From: Actinoallomurus spadix
Lineage (GTDB): Bacteria; Actinomycetota; Actinomycetes; Streptosporangiales; Streptosporangiaceae
Assembly: GCF_024055725.1 (NCBI RefSeq)
Contig: NZ_JAMXMX010000011.1
Span: forward strand, 124,001 to 188,000
Direction of reading: 5' to 3'
Length of the DNA: 64,000 bases
Position numbers and translations under genes: made by a program. Positions 46,547 through 53,793 of the stretch are shown here, piece after piece (the stretch's first letter is position 1; each line of letters opens with the position of its first letter). The notes beneath the pieces are model-generated. The model was not told the origin of the DNA, ran no database searches, and saw nothing but the letters and a program-made list of their open reading frames with translations.

Positions 46547-47755
46547 ATGATGAAACGCGCCGATAAATACCGCGGACACCTTCTCGGAATCGGATCCGGC
46601 GCCGGTCGCCGGGTGCTGATCCTCAGCGCCGGGATGGGCGCCGGTCATGACGCCGTCGCCGTCGAACTCGCCGGCCGTCTCGCCGCCGCCGGCCACACCG
46701 CCGACGTCGCCGACGTCCTCGGCCTGCTCCCGCTGGGCCTCGGGCGCGCCCTGCGGGGCTGGTACGGCTGGATGATGCGACGGGCCCCCTGGTCGTACGC
46801 CCTGATCTACCGGGTGTTCTTCGTTCCGGGCCGGGCCCGCGCGGCATCCGGCGGGCGCGGGCCGGCGTCGCTCGCGTCCCCGCTGACCGTGCTGGCCGCC
46901 GCGCGGGTCCACCGCCTGCTGCGGCGGCACCCCCCGGACCTGGTCGTCTCGACGTTCCACCTCGCCGCGCAGGCGGCCGGGCACCTGCGCCGCACGGGAC
47001 GGTCGCGGGTCCCCAGCGTGGTGCTGCTCACCGACTTCGCCGCCCACCGGCTGTGGCTGCACCCGGGCACCGACCGCTACCTGTGCCCCTGCCCGGAGAC
47101 GGCGCGCGACGTCGCGGCCGTCTCGGGCCGTCCCGCGCTCTGCCACGCTCCGCTCACCCGCCCGGCCTTCCGCGAGGCCCGGGCCGGCGCGGCGGCGGTC
47201 CGCGCGCGGCTCGGCACCCGGCCGGGGGGCCGCCTGGTCCTGGTCTCGGCGGGTTCGTGGGGCGTCGGCGAGGTCGAGGAGACCGCGCGGGTGCTCGCGC
47301 GCTCCGGCCGGTACGTGCCCGTCGTCCTGTGCGGCCGCAACGAGGCGCTCCGCGCCCGGCTCGGTGCCACCGAGGGGGCCGTCGCGCTCGGCTGGCGTAC
47401 GGACCTGCCCGAGCTGATGTCCGCCGCCCACGCCCTGGTCGACAACGCGGCGGGGCTGACGTGCCGGGAGGCGTTCGCGGCGCGGCTGCCCGTCGTGTCG
47501 TACCGGCCGATCCCGGGCCACGGCCGGGACGGCGTCCTGGCGATGGCCCGCGCCGGGCTCGGCGTCCACGCCGGCGACGCGGGGCGGCTGCTCACCGAAC
47601 TGGACCGGCTCGCGGACCCCGTCGTACGGGCCCGGCTGGTCGCCCGCGCGGCGGCGCTGTTCGACGCTCCCCCGGCCGAGGACCTGCTCTTCGGGCCGCA
47701 CGCCGTGCGCGTCAGTGACCCAGACGGGTCTCGCTCTCCGGACCGGGCGGGTTGA
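46547..47755 (+). CDS. MGDG-synthase-like glycosyltransferase (GT28 type)
   Basis: A 402-residue GT-B glycosyltransferase. The N-terminal MGDG_synth domain begins VLILSAGMGAGHDAVAVELA, continues with ADVLGLLPLGLGRALRGWYG and has TDFAAHRLWLHPGTDRYLCP; the C-terminal GT28 half has VLVSAGSWGVGEVEETARVL and the sugar-nucleotide site SAAHALVDNAAGLTCREAFA. These enzymes add sugars to diacylglycerol or other lipids at the membrane. It diverges from the hopanoid operon, so its acceptor might be a hopanoid or a membrane glycolipid made in step with it; this is inference. Its 3' end overlaps the convergent transporter gene by 44 bp. Confidence 0.88.
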   Translation: MMKRADKYRGHLLGIGSGAGRRVLILSAGMGAGHDAVAVELAGRLAAAGHTADVADVLGLLPLGLGRALRGWYGWMMRRAPWSYALIYRVFFVPGRARAASGGRGPASLASPLTVLAAARVHRLLRRHPPDLVVSTFHLAAQAAGHLRRTGRSRVPSVVLLTDFAAHRLWLHPGTDRYLCPCPETARDVAAVSGRPALCHAPLTRPAFREARAGAAAVRARLGTRPGGRLVLVSAGSWGVGEVEETARVLARSGRYVPVVLCGRNEALRARLGATEGAVALGWRTDLPELMSAAHALVDNAAGLTCREAFAARLPVVSYRPIPGHGRDGVLAMARAGLGVHAGDAGRLLTELDRLADPVVRARLVARAAALFDAPPAEDLLFGPHAVRVSDPDGSRSPDRAG

Positions 47756-48602
47756 CCTGCGGCTCGTCGCGAACCGGCGGGGACTGGGCCAGCAGCCTGC
47801 TGCCGTACAGGAGCAGGCCGACGCCGAGGAGTTCCAGGACCACCCACCCGCCGAGCCGGATCTCCTCGCCGAACAGACCGACCCCGTACGCGATGCTGGA
47901 GACGGGATCGGAGACGTTGAGCGCGGGCTGCACGGCGACGAGGGTGCCGCTGTGCAGGGCGTTCTGCAGGAGGAAGAGGCTGCCCAGCCCGGCGGCGACC
48001 ATCGCCCACACCGCCCAGGAGGTCAGCAGCGCGACGGGGCCCGCGGGCAGGACCTTGGTCGCCTCCTTCATCAGCGCGGCCGTGAACGCGAATCCCAGGC
48101 CCGAGGCGACGCCCAGCAGCGCCGCGCGGCTCGCCCCGCGGGTCACCTTCGCCACCGAGACGAGGTAGGCGGCCAGCCCGAGGGTGACGAGCGTGGCGAC
48201 CGCCCACTCGATCCGGTCCGGGTGCCGGTGACCGGGAGACGGGGCGGCGGAGGCCAGGAGGGCGGCCAGCCCGACGGTCAGCGCGGCGACCGCCCGCCAG
48301 GACTCCGTACCGAGCCGGATTCGGAAGAGTCCCGCCAGCAGCAGCATCGTGATCGGCAGTTCGGTGACGAGGATCGGCTGCACCAGGGACAGCTCCCCGG
48401 TGGTCAGCGCGGCGGCCTGGAACAGGAACCCGAACATCAGCGCGACGATGCCGCCGAGCCAGTCCGGGCGCCGGACGAGGTCCATGATCAGCGCCAGCCG
48501 GAACGCCTCCTCCTCGGGCGCCGCCCGCGCCGCGTGCCGCTGCAGCACGGACGCGAGGGCGTTGCTCGCCGCGGCGAGGAGCGCGAACACGACGGAGATC
48601 AT
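47712..48602 (-). CDS. DMT-superfamily (EamA-like) transporter, second of a pair
   Basis: A 296-residue protein with about nine to ten membrane helices (ISVVFALLAAASNALASVLQ; LGGIVALMFGFLFQAAALTT; LVQPILVTELPITMLLLAGL; GGWVVLELLGVGLLLYGSRL). It shows the duplicated five-helix DMT layout. It starts 4 bp within the end of the related gene upstream, so the two may form a heteromeric carrier. The last 44 bp overlap the convergent glycosyltransferase gene. Substrate unknown. Confidence 0.88.
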   Translation of the reverse strand: MISVVFALLAAASNALASVLQRHAARAAPEEEAFRLALIMDLVRRPDWLGGIVALMFGFLFQAAALTTGELSLVQPILVTELPITMLLLAGLFRIRLGTESWRAVAALTVGLAALLASAAPSPGHRHPDRIEWAVATLVTLGLAAYLVSVAKVTRGASRAALLGVASGLGFAFTAALMKEATKVLPAGPVALLTSWAVWAMVAAGLGSLFLLQNALHSGTLVAVQPALNVSDPVSSIAYGVGLFGEEIRLGGWVVLELLGVGLLLYGSRLLAQSPPVRDEPQVNPPGPESETRLGH

Positions 48603-49477
48603 CCCGGCCCGCCGTCCTGCCGCGCGGCCGACGGTCCCGGCTTGTCAAGGAAGGACGAGCGGCCGAGCACGCCGATGCCGGTGACGATCATCAGCAGGCC
48701 GAGGACCTCCGCCACGACCGCGGCCCCGGTGAACCGGAGGTGCTCGGCGAAGACGGAGATGCCCAGGATGATGCCGATGATCGGCTCGACCGCCGTCATC
48801 GCCGGCAGCGAGATGCCGATCGGCGCGGCGTCGAACGCGCTCTGCGCCAGCAGCAGGGACAGCACGGCGATCACGATCAGGGCGTACGGCTGCCAGCTCC
48901 GCAGGGCGACCGTCGCCCCCTCCCCCAGCTCGAGCAGCGAGCTCCGGGTCAGCGCGTCCTGAACGCCGAACAGCATCCCCGCCGCCGCCGCGAACAGCAT
49001 CGCCTTGGTCCGCAGGGAACGCGGACGCGCGGCCAGCACGAGCCCGGCCGCGATCACCACCACGGCGCCGGCCACGAGCCAGCGGAACGACGCCGGTCCC
49101 GTGGTCCGTCCCCCGTGCGGCTGCCCGAAGGCCAGAAAGATCACCGCTCCCCCCGTGACGAGCGCCCCGCCCAGCCATACCTCCCGGCTGAGCGGCTCCT
49201 TGTAGACCCCGTGGGCGATGACGAGCGCGAAGATCAGGTTCGTCGCCAGCAGCGGCTCGACCCTGCCCAGGTCGGCCTCGTCGAGCGCCACCGCACTCAG
49301 AATCTGCCCGCAGATCATCGCGGCGATGCCCAGCAGCCACACCGGCTGGCGGATGAGGTGGGCGAGCAGCTTGAACCGCAGCATCTCGTCCAGCGGCTCG
49401 CGGTACGCCACGTGCTGCTGGGCGACGAATCCGATGCCGAGGAAGCAGGCCGCCGCGAGAGCGAGGAACGTCTTCAT
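48599..49477 (-). CDS. DMT-superfamily (EamA-like) transporter, first of a pair
   Basis: A 292-residue membrane protein of the same fold as the next gene: FLALAAACFLGIGFVAQQHV, then LLGIAAMICGQILSAVALDE, LVAGAVVVIAAGLVLAARPR, and VVAEVLGLLMIVTGIGVLG. The motif RVEPLLATNLIFALVIAHGV corresponds to LVQPILVTELPITMLLLAGL in the partner. I chose the ATG at 49477; the upstream in-frame sequence is Arg/Gly-rich and non-coding in look. Its 5' region contains a compact structured element (49632-49693). Confidence 0.88.
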   Translation of the reverse strand: MKTFLALAAACFLGIGFVAQQHVAYREPLDEMLRFKLLAHLIRQPVWLLGIAAMICGQILSAVALDEADLGRVEPLLATNLIFALVIAHGVYKEPLSREVWLGGALVTGGAVIFLAFGQPHGGRTTGPASFRWLVAGAVVVIAAGLVLAARPRSLRTKAMLFAAAAGMLFGVQDALTRSSLLELGEGATVALRSWQPYALIVIAVLSLLLAQSAFDAAPIGISLPAMTAVEPIIGIILGISVFAEHLRFTGAAVVAEVLGLLMIVTGIGVLGRSSFLDKPGPSAARQDGGPG

Positions 49478-49631
49478 CGGCCGCCCCCCGAACCCACGTA
49501 GGGGTGGTACCCGCGCGCCTCGTCCCCTACCGGCCGACCTGGGAGCCCACCCCTCGCCCCGCCCCGCTCGACGCCCAGCCCCGCTCCGAACGAGGCGGCC
49601 GAGGCCGCCGCGGGCGCCGTGGATCGTCGTC

Positions 49632-49693
49632 GCCGATGGCACTGCAATCTTCGGCGCAAGACTCGCCTGCCGTCTTAACCACTCGACATCGGC
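49632..49693. other. Compact structured element upstream of DMT pair
   Basis: GCCGATG at 49632-49638 pairs perfectly with CATCGGC at 49687-49693, and an inner AAGAC/GTCTT stem lies between them (on the minus strand). The 62-nt unit could be an RNA leader of the transporter operon about 155 nt downstream on the minus strand, or act for the small gene 27 nt downstream on the plus strand. It matches no riboswitch family I can name. Confidence 0.3.
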
Positions 49694-49719
49694 TCGGATC
49701 TCGCCGCAAAGTAGTACGC

Positions 49720-49935
49720 ATGCGCATCGCGTTAACGGGGATCGGAATCATCGGCGCGGGTCTGTTCATCTACTGGATCACGGGGCCGTACGGCGCCGTG
49801 GCGTTCACGTTCTTCGGCCTGTGGGCCATGCTGCTGACGCTGTCGGCCGCGTTCGTCTCGGGGGAAGCGCTGACGGACGAGGTACCGAGCGAGGCGCCCG
49901 CCGGAGAGGGGAGCCGCGTGACCGGCGGGTCGTGA
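49720..49935 (+). CDS. Small two-helix membrane protein
   Basis: A 71-residue protein with two adjacent membrane helices (IALTGIGIIGAGLFIYWITG and GAVAFTFFGLWAMLLTLSAA) and an acidic tail (ALTDEVPSEAPAGEG). No family recognised. The ATG at 49720 has no strong ribosome site (GTAGTACGC precedes it), so the call rests on hydrophobic pattern and codon bias. It ends at a bidirectional hairpin shared with the acetyltransferase gene. Confidence 0.55.
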   Translation: MRIALTGIGIIGAGLFIYWITGPYGAVAFTFFGLWAMLLTLSAAFVSGEALTDEVPSEAPAGEGSRVTGGS

Positions 49936-49944
49936 CGGGGGCCG

Positions 49945-49971
49945 CCGCGCCTCCGCGAGCCGGAGGCGCGG
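49945..49971. terminator. Bidirectional terminator
   Basis: An 11-bp perfect stem (CCGCGCCTCCG and complement) with a 5-nt loop lies between the convergent small membrane protein gene and acetyltransferase gene. Confidence 0.75.
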
Positions 49972-49975
49972 TCCC

Positions 49976-50839
49976 TCAGGAACCGCGCCGCGACGTTCCG
50001 AAGGAGATCACCAGGTAGTCGTCCAGGGGCTGGAAGCCGATGCGCCGGTGGATCGCGTTGATCCCCGGATTGGCCAGGTCGGCGAAGACGACGACCTCCT
50101 CCGCCCCCGCCTCGACGGCGGCCCGGCCGACCGCGGCCGTCACGGCGGCGCCGTACCCGTGGCGCCGGTGCTCCGGCGGGGTGTAGACGGGGGCGATCCG
50201 GACCGTCCCGGCGACCATCCGGGTCCGGCCGGCGAGCGCCACCGGCACCCCGTCACGCTCCCACACCGTCAGCCCGCCGTACGCGATGCGGTCGTCGACC
50301 GCGGCTCCGTGGTCTCCGGGCCGCTCGCGGATCTCCCGCTCGGCGTCCTGATACCACCCGAGGAGCAGGTCACGGTCGGCGGGCCCGGCGAGACGGGCAC
50401 GACCGGGCACTTCCGGAGTCCGGACCTCCTCCAGCCGGTAGAGCCGCCGGCGTTCCCAGATCTTGAAGTCGGAGCCGGTCTCGAGGCGCCAGCGGTCGGC
50501 GAAGATCTCGGCGAGTTCATGGCGGCCCGTGACGCCCGGCAGGCGCCGCCCGTCCGCGGCCAGGGTCTTCGCCAGCTCGATGACGGCCTGGTCCGGCATC
50601 GCGCTGAGCAGCAGCGGGAACGGTGGCGTGTGCACGAACGCCCCGGCCACGCACCCGGTGGAGATGAACGATCCCATCACCGCGGGCGCGTTCCCGTACG
50701 CGGTGAGCCCCCGCGCCCGCAGGGACTCGAGCACGGTGACCAGAACCGTGTTCTCGACGGGCCGGGACCGCAGGAAGTGCCCCGCGGTCGCGTCATATTG
50801 CGCGATATCTCCGGTCGTAATCCAGCCCATGGGCTCCAT
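49976..50839 (-). CDS. GNAT-family acetyltransferase
   Basis: A 287-residue protein with a C-terminal GNAT domain: VRIAPVYTPPEHRRHGYGAA is the acetyl-CoA motif A (Q/RxxGxG/A form RRHGYGAAVTA), followed by VVVFADLANPGINAIHRRIG and FQPLDDYLVISF. The N-terminal half (about 1-130) is a partner domain common in actinobacterial members with unknown substrate. I chose the ATG at 50839; a second ATG three codons on and one eleven codons upstream are possible. It is a single gene, divergent from the region at 50.9-51.2 kb. Confidence 0.88.
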   Translation of the reverse strand: MEPMGWITTGDIAQYDATAGHFLRSRPVENTVLVTVLESLRARGLTAYGNAPAVMGSFISTGCVAGAFVHTPPFPLLLSAMPDQAVIELAKTLAADGRRLPGVTGRHELAEIFADRWRLETGSDFKIWERRRLYRLEEVRTPEVPGRARLAGPADRDLLLGWYQDAEREIRERPGDHGAAVDDRIAYGGLTVWERDGVPVALAGRTRMVAGTVRIAPVYTPPEHRRHGYGAAVTAAVGRAAVEAGAEEVVVFADLANPGINAIHRRIGFQPLDDYLVISFGTSRRGS

Positions 50840-50938
50840 ACTGCCCAGTATTCGACCGGGAACGCAGGTCAACCGGCGATTGTGACCAACGCGTCACGCT
50901 CGACAACGGCGAATCCGCAATCAGCGAGGGTGGCATAA

Positions 50939-51061
50939 ATGGCGCATATCATGCAGCCTGGATATATGACCGGCCTTGACCAGGCCGCAGCGCTGTCGGC
51001 GCGCGATCGGGCTCTGGTTGGCGTCAAGGGTGGTGCCGACTTGTTGGGAGGCATCCACTGA
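50939..51061 (+). CDS. Possible 40-residue peptide gene
   Basis: An ATG at 50939 with GAGGG 8-12 nt upstream opens a 40-codon frame: MAHIMQPGYMTGLDQAAALS followed by ARDRALVGVKGGADLLGGIH. The C-terminal two thirds could form an amphipathic helix. Third-position GC is only about 70 percent, well below neighbouring genes, which would suit either foreign origin or a chance ORF. A hairpin lies 47 nt after the stop. No family is recognised, and the opposite strand also carries a short ORF here. Confidence 0.3.
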   Translation: MAHIMQPGYMTGLDQAAALSARDRALVGVKGGADLLGGIH

Positions 51062-51107
51062 GGCGCGAATCATAATCATCTCGCCTTAGTAGATGACTGC
51101 GGAAACA

Positions 51108-51127
51108 GGGCGCCCTCGGTGGCGCCC
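51108..51127. terminator. Hairpin downstream of possible small gene
   Basis: GGGCGCC and GGCGCCC flank a 6-nt loop, giving a 7-bp perfect stem in an intergenic position. Confidence 0.4.
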
Positions 51128-51229
51128 GGCCTGTCCCAGATGGTGCGGTGTGTCCCTCCACCGATCACGAAACCTGAGCCGGCGGCGAACGCCGGGGTCA
51201 GTCGCACACGCTCGGGGAACGGTTGAGGC

Positions 51230-51958
51230 ATGCGGCTGAGCGGGGCGCGGGTGCTGATCACCGGGGCGTCCTCGGGGATCGGGGCGGCGACCGCGCGGGA
51301 GATGGCGCGGGCCGGGGCCCGGCTCGTCCTGGCGGGGCGGGACCGGCGGCGGCTCGACGCCGTGGCCGCCGAGACCGGGGGGCGGGTGATCGCGGTCGAC
51401 CTGACCTGGGACGTCGCCCGGCTGGCCTCGCGCGCCGGGCCGGTCGACGTCCTGGTGAGCAACGCCGGCGCGGGGTGGGCCGGGCCGCTGACCCGCATGC
51501 CGGGCAAGGCCGTCGACCGGTTGGCCGCGGTCAATCTCACCGCGCCGATTCAGCTGACCCGGCTCCTGCTGCCCGGCATGGTCGAGCGGGGCTGCGGCCA
51601 CGTCGTGTTCGTGTCGTCCATCGCCGGCGCCGTCGGCGTACGGGAGGAGGCGGTGTACTCCGCGACCAAGGCCGGGCTGATCGTCTTCGCGGAGGGCCTC
51701 CGCCAGGAGGTACGCGGCGTGGGGGTGTCGGTGGTGCTGCCGGGCGTCGTGGACACGCCGTTCTTCGCCCGGCGCGGCCGGCCGTACGCCCGCCGGTGGC
51801 CCCGGCCGGTCCCGCCCGAGCGGGTCGCGCGGGCCGTCGTCGCCGCGGTCGAACGGGACCGCGCGGAGTGCTACGTGCCGTGCTGGCTCCGCCTGCCCTC
51901 CCGCCTGCGGGGCGCGGCGCCGGGCGTGTTCCGTTCGCTCAGTGGCCGGTTCGGCTGA
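51230..51958 (+). CDS. SDR family oxidoreductase
   Basis: A 242-residue classical short-chain dehydrogenase: cofactor motif VLITGASSGIGAATAREMAR, NNAG-equivalent VLVSNAGAGWAGPL, catalytic Ser in VVFVSSIAGAVG and YxxxK in VYSATKAGLIVFAEGLRQEV. The substrate is unknown; the sequence group resembles DltE/YdfG-like SDRs. The ATG follows a weak TTGAGGC site. It lies 47 bp upstream of the dipeptidase gene on the same strand. Confidence 0.9.
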   Translation: MRLSGARVLITGASSGIGAATAREMARAGARLVLAGRDRRRLDAVAAETGGRVIAVDLTWDVARLASRAGPVDVLVSNAGAGWAGPLTRMPGKAVDRLAAVNLTAPIQLTRLLLPGMVERGCGHVVFVSSIAGAVGVREEAVYSATKAGLIVFAEGLRQEVRGVGVSVVLPGVVDTPFFARRGRPYARRWPRPVPPERVARAVVAAVERDRAECYVPCWLRLPSRLRGAAPGVFRSLSGRFG

Positions 51959-52005
51959 GCGATGGGAGGGTTCCGTCTGGCGCGCCGACCTGATAGGCCA
52001 GAGGG

Positions 52006-52815
52006 ATGCTGAGATCCGCCACCGTTCTGCGCCGCCTGACCGTCGCGCTCGCGGCGCTGCTGGCCGTGTCCGTCGCGTCCCCGGCGGCGCAGGCGCGTAC
52101 GGAGCCGAAGGCTCCCAAGCAGTTCGTCGCGCTGAGCGACGTCGACTCGACGATCATTCAGGAGATGCGCTACCCGACGAGGCACAACTTCGTCGGGCGG
52201 CCGATCAACGGGTACCGCCAGCCGATCTGCATCCTGACCAGGACGGCGGCCCGTGCCCTGCACGATGTGCAGCGGAAGCTGCTGCGCCGGGGCTACTCGC
52301 TGAAGGTGTACGACTGCTACCGCCCGCAGCGGGCGGTGAACGACTTCGTGAAGTGGGCCGAGGATCCGAAGGCCACCCAGATGAAGGCCGAGTTCTATCC
52401 GCGTGTCGACAAGTCGCGGCTGTTCGCGGACGGCTACATCGCCGAGAAGTCCGGCCACAGCCGGGGCAGCACGATGGACCTCACCGTCGTGAAGCTGCCC
52501 GCGCGGCCGACGCTGCCGTACCACCCTGGGCAGCGGCTCGTGCCCTGCTACGCGCCGCGGTCCGAGCGGTTCCCGGACAACTCGATCGACATGGGCACCG
52601 GGTTCGACTGCTTCGACACGCTCGCGCACACTCTCGACCCGCGGATCAAGGGCGCGCAGCACGCGAACCGGCTGCTGCTGAAGCACGCCATGGAGGCCGC
52701 CGGGTTCGTGAACCTCGCCGAGGAGTGGTGGCACTACACCTACAAGCCCGAGACGTTCCCGAACACGTACTTCGACTTCCCGGTCTCGCGCGCCTCGCTG
52801 TCCGGACGGAGGTGA
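52006..52815 (+). CDS. Secreted VanX-like D-alanyl-D-alanine dipeptidase (M15D)
   Basis: A 269-residue zinc peptidase with a Sec signal peptide (about 1-30, LTVALAALLAVSVASPAAQA with likely cleavage after AQA). The active-site motifs are KVYDCYRPQRAVND, SGHSRGSTMDLTVV (zinc His and Asp) and AEEWWHYTY (catalytic Glu and zinc His). VanX-family enzymes cut D-Ala-D-Ala; secreted actinobacterial members more likely act in peptidoglycan turnover, as no vanHA genes lie nearby. It converges with the MBL gene with 10 bp between stops. Confidence 0.93.
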   Translation: MLRSATVLRRLTVALAALLAVSVASPAAQARTEPKAPKQFVALSDVDSTIIQEMRYPTRHNFVGRPINGYRQPICILTRTAARALHDVQRKLLRRGYSLKVYDCYRPQRAVNDFVKWAEDPKATQMKAEFYPRVDKSRLFADGYIAEKSGHSRGSTMDLTVVKLPARPTLPYHPGQRLVPCYAPRSERFPDNSIDMGTGFDCFDTLAHTLDPRIKGAQHANRLLLKHAMEAAGFVNLAEEWWHYTYKPETFPNTYFDFPVSRASLSGRR

Positions 52816-52825
52816 GCCGCGCCGC

Positions 52826-53749
52826 TCAGACGGCGCAGCGGAGCGGGCCGCCGTTGTAGTCGATGGCGTCGGTGAAGGCGGCGATCAGATCGAGGTCGCC
52901 GCCTTCCGCGTCCGCGTACGCGCGGTGCAGGTTGAGGACGAGCCGTTCCCGGTCCGGCCACCCGGCGAACGGCCCGAGGTCGCACGCGCGGGCGGCCTGC
53001 AGCGGGGTGAGCCCCTCCGCCCGGCCGCGCCGCGCGGTGTCGAGGATGAGCCGGTAGTACGCCTCGTGCGCGGCGAGGACGGGCGCGAGGTCGCCGGTGA
53101 TGAGCGCCCCGTGGCCGGGCACGACCGTACGGGCGCCGAAGGCGGCCAGCCAGTCCAGGGAGCGCAGCGCCCCCTCGACGGACCCCATCAGGACCAGGGG
53201 CGTCACGTCGTGGAAGATCAGGTCGCCGGTGAACAGCACCTGCTCGTCCGGCAGCCACGCGACCACGTCCCCGGGCGTGTGGGCGGGGTGGCCCGGGTGC
53301 CGGAGTTCGATCCGCCGCTCGCCCGCGTACAGGGTCAGGGCGTCGTCGAGGACGACCGTCGGCGGCCGGATGTCCGTGACGCCCCAGTCGGGGGACGGCG
53401 ACCAGATCGGCGGGGTGGACCGCAGGATGAAGTCCGCCAGGAGTTCCTCACGGGTCGCCCGGTGCCCGACGATCACGGCGGAGCCGGGGAGCAGCGCGTT
53501 GCCGTAGGCGTGGTCGCCGTGGAAGTGGGTGTTCACCGCCATCCGCACGGGAGCCCCGCCGATCGCCGCGCCGAGCGCCGCGAGGAACCGCCGGGTGCGC
53601 TCGGCCGTCGCGCAGGTGTCCACGAGGATCACCCCGTCGGTCCCTTGCACGGCCCCGGCGTTGTTGATCCACCAGGAGCCGTCCGGCTGCAGCCAGGCGT
53701 GCACGCCCGGCGCCACCTCGGTCAGTCGCGGCTCCGCGCCGTCGGCCAT
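52826..53749 (-). CDS. MBL-fold metallohydrolase
   Basis: A 307-residue metallo-beta-lactamase-fold hydrolase. The zinc motif is VNTHFHGDHAYGNALLPG (HxHxDH form THFHGDH), with GHPAHTPGDVVAWLP, LFTGDLIFHDVTPLVLMGSV and VVPGHGALITGD supplying further ligands. It resembles the SoxH/quinoprotein-relay and cyclase-like groups more than true beta-lactamases. There is no signal peptide. The substrate is unknown. It is read towards the dipeptidase gene. Confidence 0.9.
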   Translation of the reverse strand: MADGAEPRLTEVAPGVHAWLQPDGSWWINNAGAVQGTDGVILVDTCATAERTRRFLAALGAAIGGAPVRMAVNTHFHGDHAYGNALLPGSAVIVGHRATREELLADFILRSTPPIWSPSPDWGVTDIRPPTVVLDDALTLYAGERRIELRHPGHPAHTPGDVVAWLPDEQVLFTGDLIFHDVTPLVLMGSVEGALRSLDWLAAFGARTVVPGHGALITGDLAPVLAAHEAYYRLILDTARRGRAEGLTPLQAARACDLGPFAGWPDRERLVLNLHRAYADAEGGDLDLIAAFTDAIDYNGGPLRCAV

Positions 53750-53793
53750 CGTCTCCTCCTCGCTCCGCGTCCGGCCGATCCTAACGAGCGGGG

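Larger units (their letters stand above)
50840..51229. other. 390-bp AT-richer intergenic region
   Basis: Clearly less GC-rich than its surroundings (for example CATAAATGGCGCATATCATG and GAATCATAATCATC). It contains a possible 40-codon gene (50939-51061), a hairpin CGGCCT/AGGCCG at 50971-50987 and another at 51108-51127. No tRNA or transposase fragment was recognised. It must also contain the promoters of the acetyltransferase and SDR genes. Confidence 0.5.

Noticed and set aside
49632-49693. tRNA-like stretch with a D-arm-like GAGTGGTTAAGAC on the minus strand
   Set aside because: The closing stem is present but the unit is only 62 nt, with no T-arm (GGTTCGAATCC) and no anticodon arm of proper size.
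52006-52815. VanX-like gene as part of a vancomycin-resistance cassette
   Set aside because: No vanH, vanA or vanRS genes are nearby and the protein has a signal peptide, which fits a peptidoglycan-turnover enzyme better.
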